15,105 bases of DNA from Hirudo medicinalis (lineage: Eukaryota; Annelida; Clitellata; Hirudinida; Hirudinidae): positions 80,680-95,784 of the forward strand of contig MPNW01000689.1 in NCBI GenBank assembly GCA_011800805.1. Direction: 5' to 3'. Within the stretch, counting starts at the first letter, position 1, and each line of letters opens with the position of its first letter. This document shows, one piece after another, positions 14,813 to 15,105 of this stretch. A program made the translations under genes and the position numbers. Under the pieces are notes generated by a model, which saw only the letters and a program-made list of their open reading frames with translations, was not told the origin of the DNA and searched no databases.

Positions 14813-15105
14813 TCATCCATTGAAAATAAAAGCTAATAATTGACCAAGCAGCCAAAAATACACGAGTTTGCACGACTGGCGTGCACAACGGCTGAGTTGA
14901 ATGAAGATGTTGAGACATTCAAGAGAAGTAGCAAATTTAGACGAACCTGAGCAGGCAGAGTTTAATTTTAGATTGTCGCTCGCCAATTCAGATAATTTAT
15001 GACATAATATAAGATAATCTGTTCTCAAAACAACAGCTTTCGACGGGGAGTTTCGCGAGCGTTCGCAACGAGTCAAAAATATGGGCATCGAAATTGTTAA
15101 ATTGT
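14813..15105 (-). other. Unassigned minus-strand open frame, open at the window edge
   Basis: A frame of 91 codons from an ATG at 15086-15088 to a stop at 14813-14815. It also stays open upstream of that ATG to the end of the window. Composition is ordinary (not repeat-derived), with a hydrophobic C-terminal stretch (YFWLLGQLLAFIF). I recognise no family. It could be a chance frame, a terminal exon or a repeat-borne fragment. Confidence 0.2.

Overview
This is animal (metazoan) nuclear DNA. A multi-exon gene with GT-AG introns is buried in very dense simple-sequence repeats (GAT/ATC, ATT/AAT, GTT/AAC, tetranucleotide arrays, minisatellites). Protein style and repeat content suggest an invertebrate, perhaps a lophotrochozoan such as an annelid or mollusc. 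That placement is inference; nothing in the window fixes the species.

The one well-supported gene is on the + strand: a polypeptide N-acetylgalactosaminyltransferase (GALNT family, EC 2.4.1.41), which starts mucin-type O-glycosylation in the Golgi. I could join ten exons, from 1147 to the TGA at 10861-10863. Their phases agree across every junction and give 517 residues: the end of the stem, the complete GT-A catalytic domain (DSH at residues 155-157, WGAEN at 263-267) and a complete C-terminal ricin-type lectin domain with three C...C repeats. The exon(s) for the cytoplasmic tail, membrane anchor and most of the stem are missing and presumably lie upstream of base 1. In numbered residues below, residue 1 is the E encoded at 1149-1151.

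Layout: 1-1146 is non-coding upstream/intron sequence ending in a 52-bp tandem duplication. 1147-10863 holds the GALNT exons and nine introns made largely of microsatellites. 10864-15105 has no recognisable gene: a CAT-rich 3' UTR start, more microsatellites, tRNA-like (possible SINE) remnants near 12500-12830, a structured element with a dispersed motif near 13220-13330, then AT-rich unique sequence with one unassigned minus-strand open frame at the end.

The most notable observation is in GALNT intron 2. A clean, correctly spliced-looking exon of a different gene, an L-type (Cav1-like) voltage-gated calcium channel alpha-1 subunit (domain I, S4-S5 linker/S5), lies at 4774-4926. It follows a single N (4575), and a 24-nt unique sequence preceded by a GTT run occurs both just before the N and again at 5322-5345. 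The simplest reading is a chimeric contig or misjoin at a GTT microsatellite rather than a biological gene fusion, but a real insertion cannot be excluded from sequence alone. I saw no mobile element with coding capacity, no CRISPR array, no rRNA and no intact tRNA.
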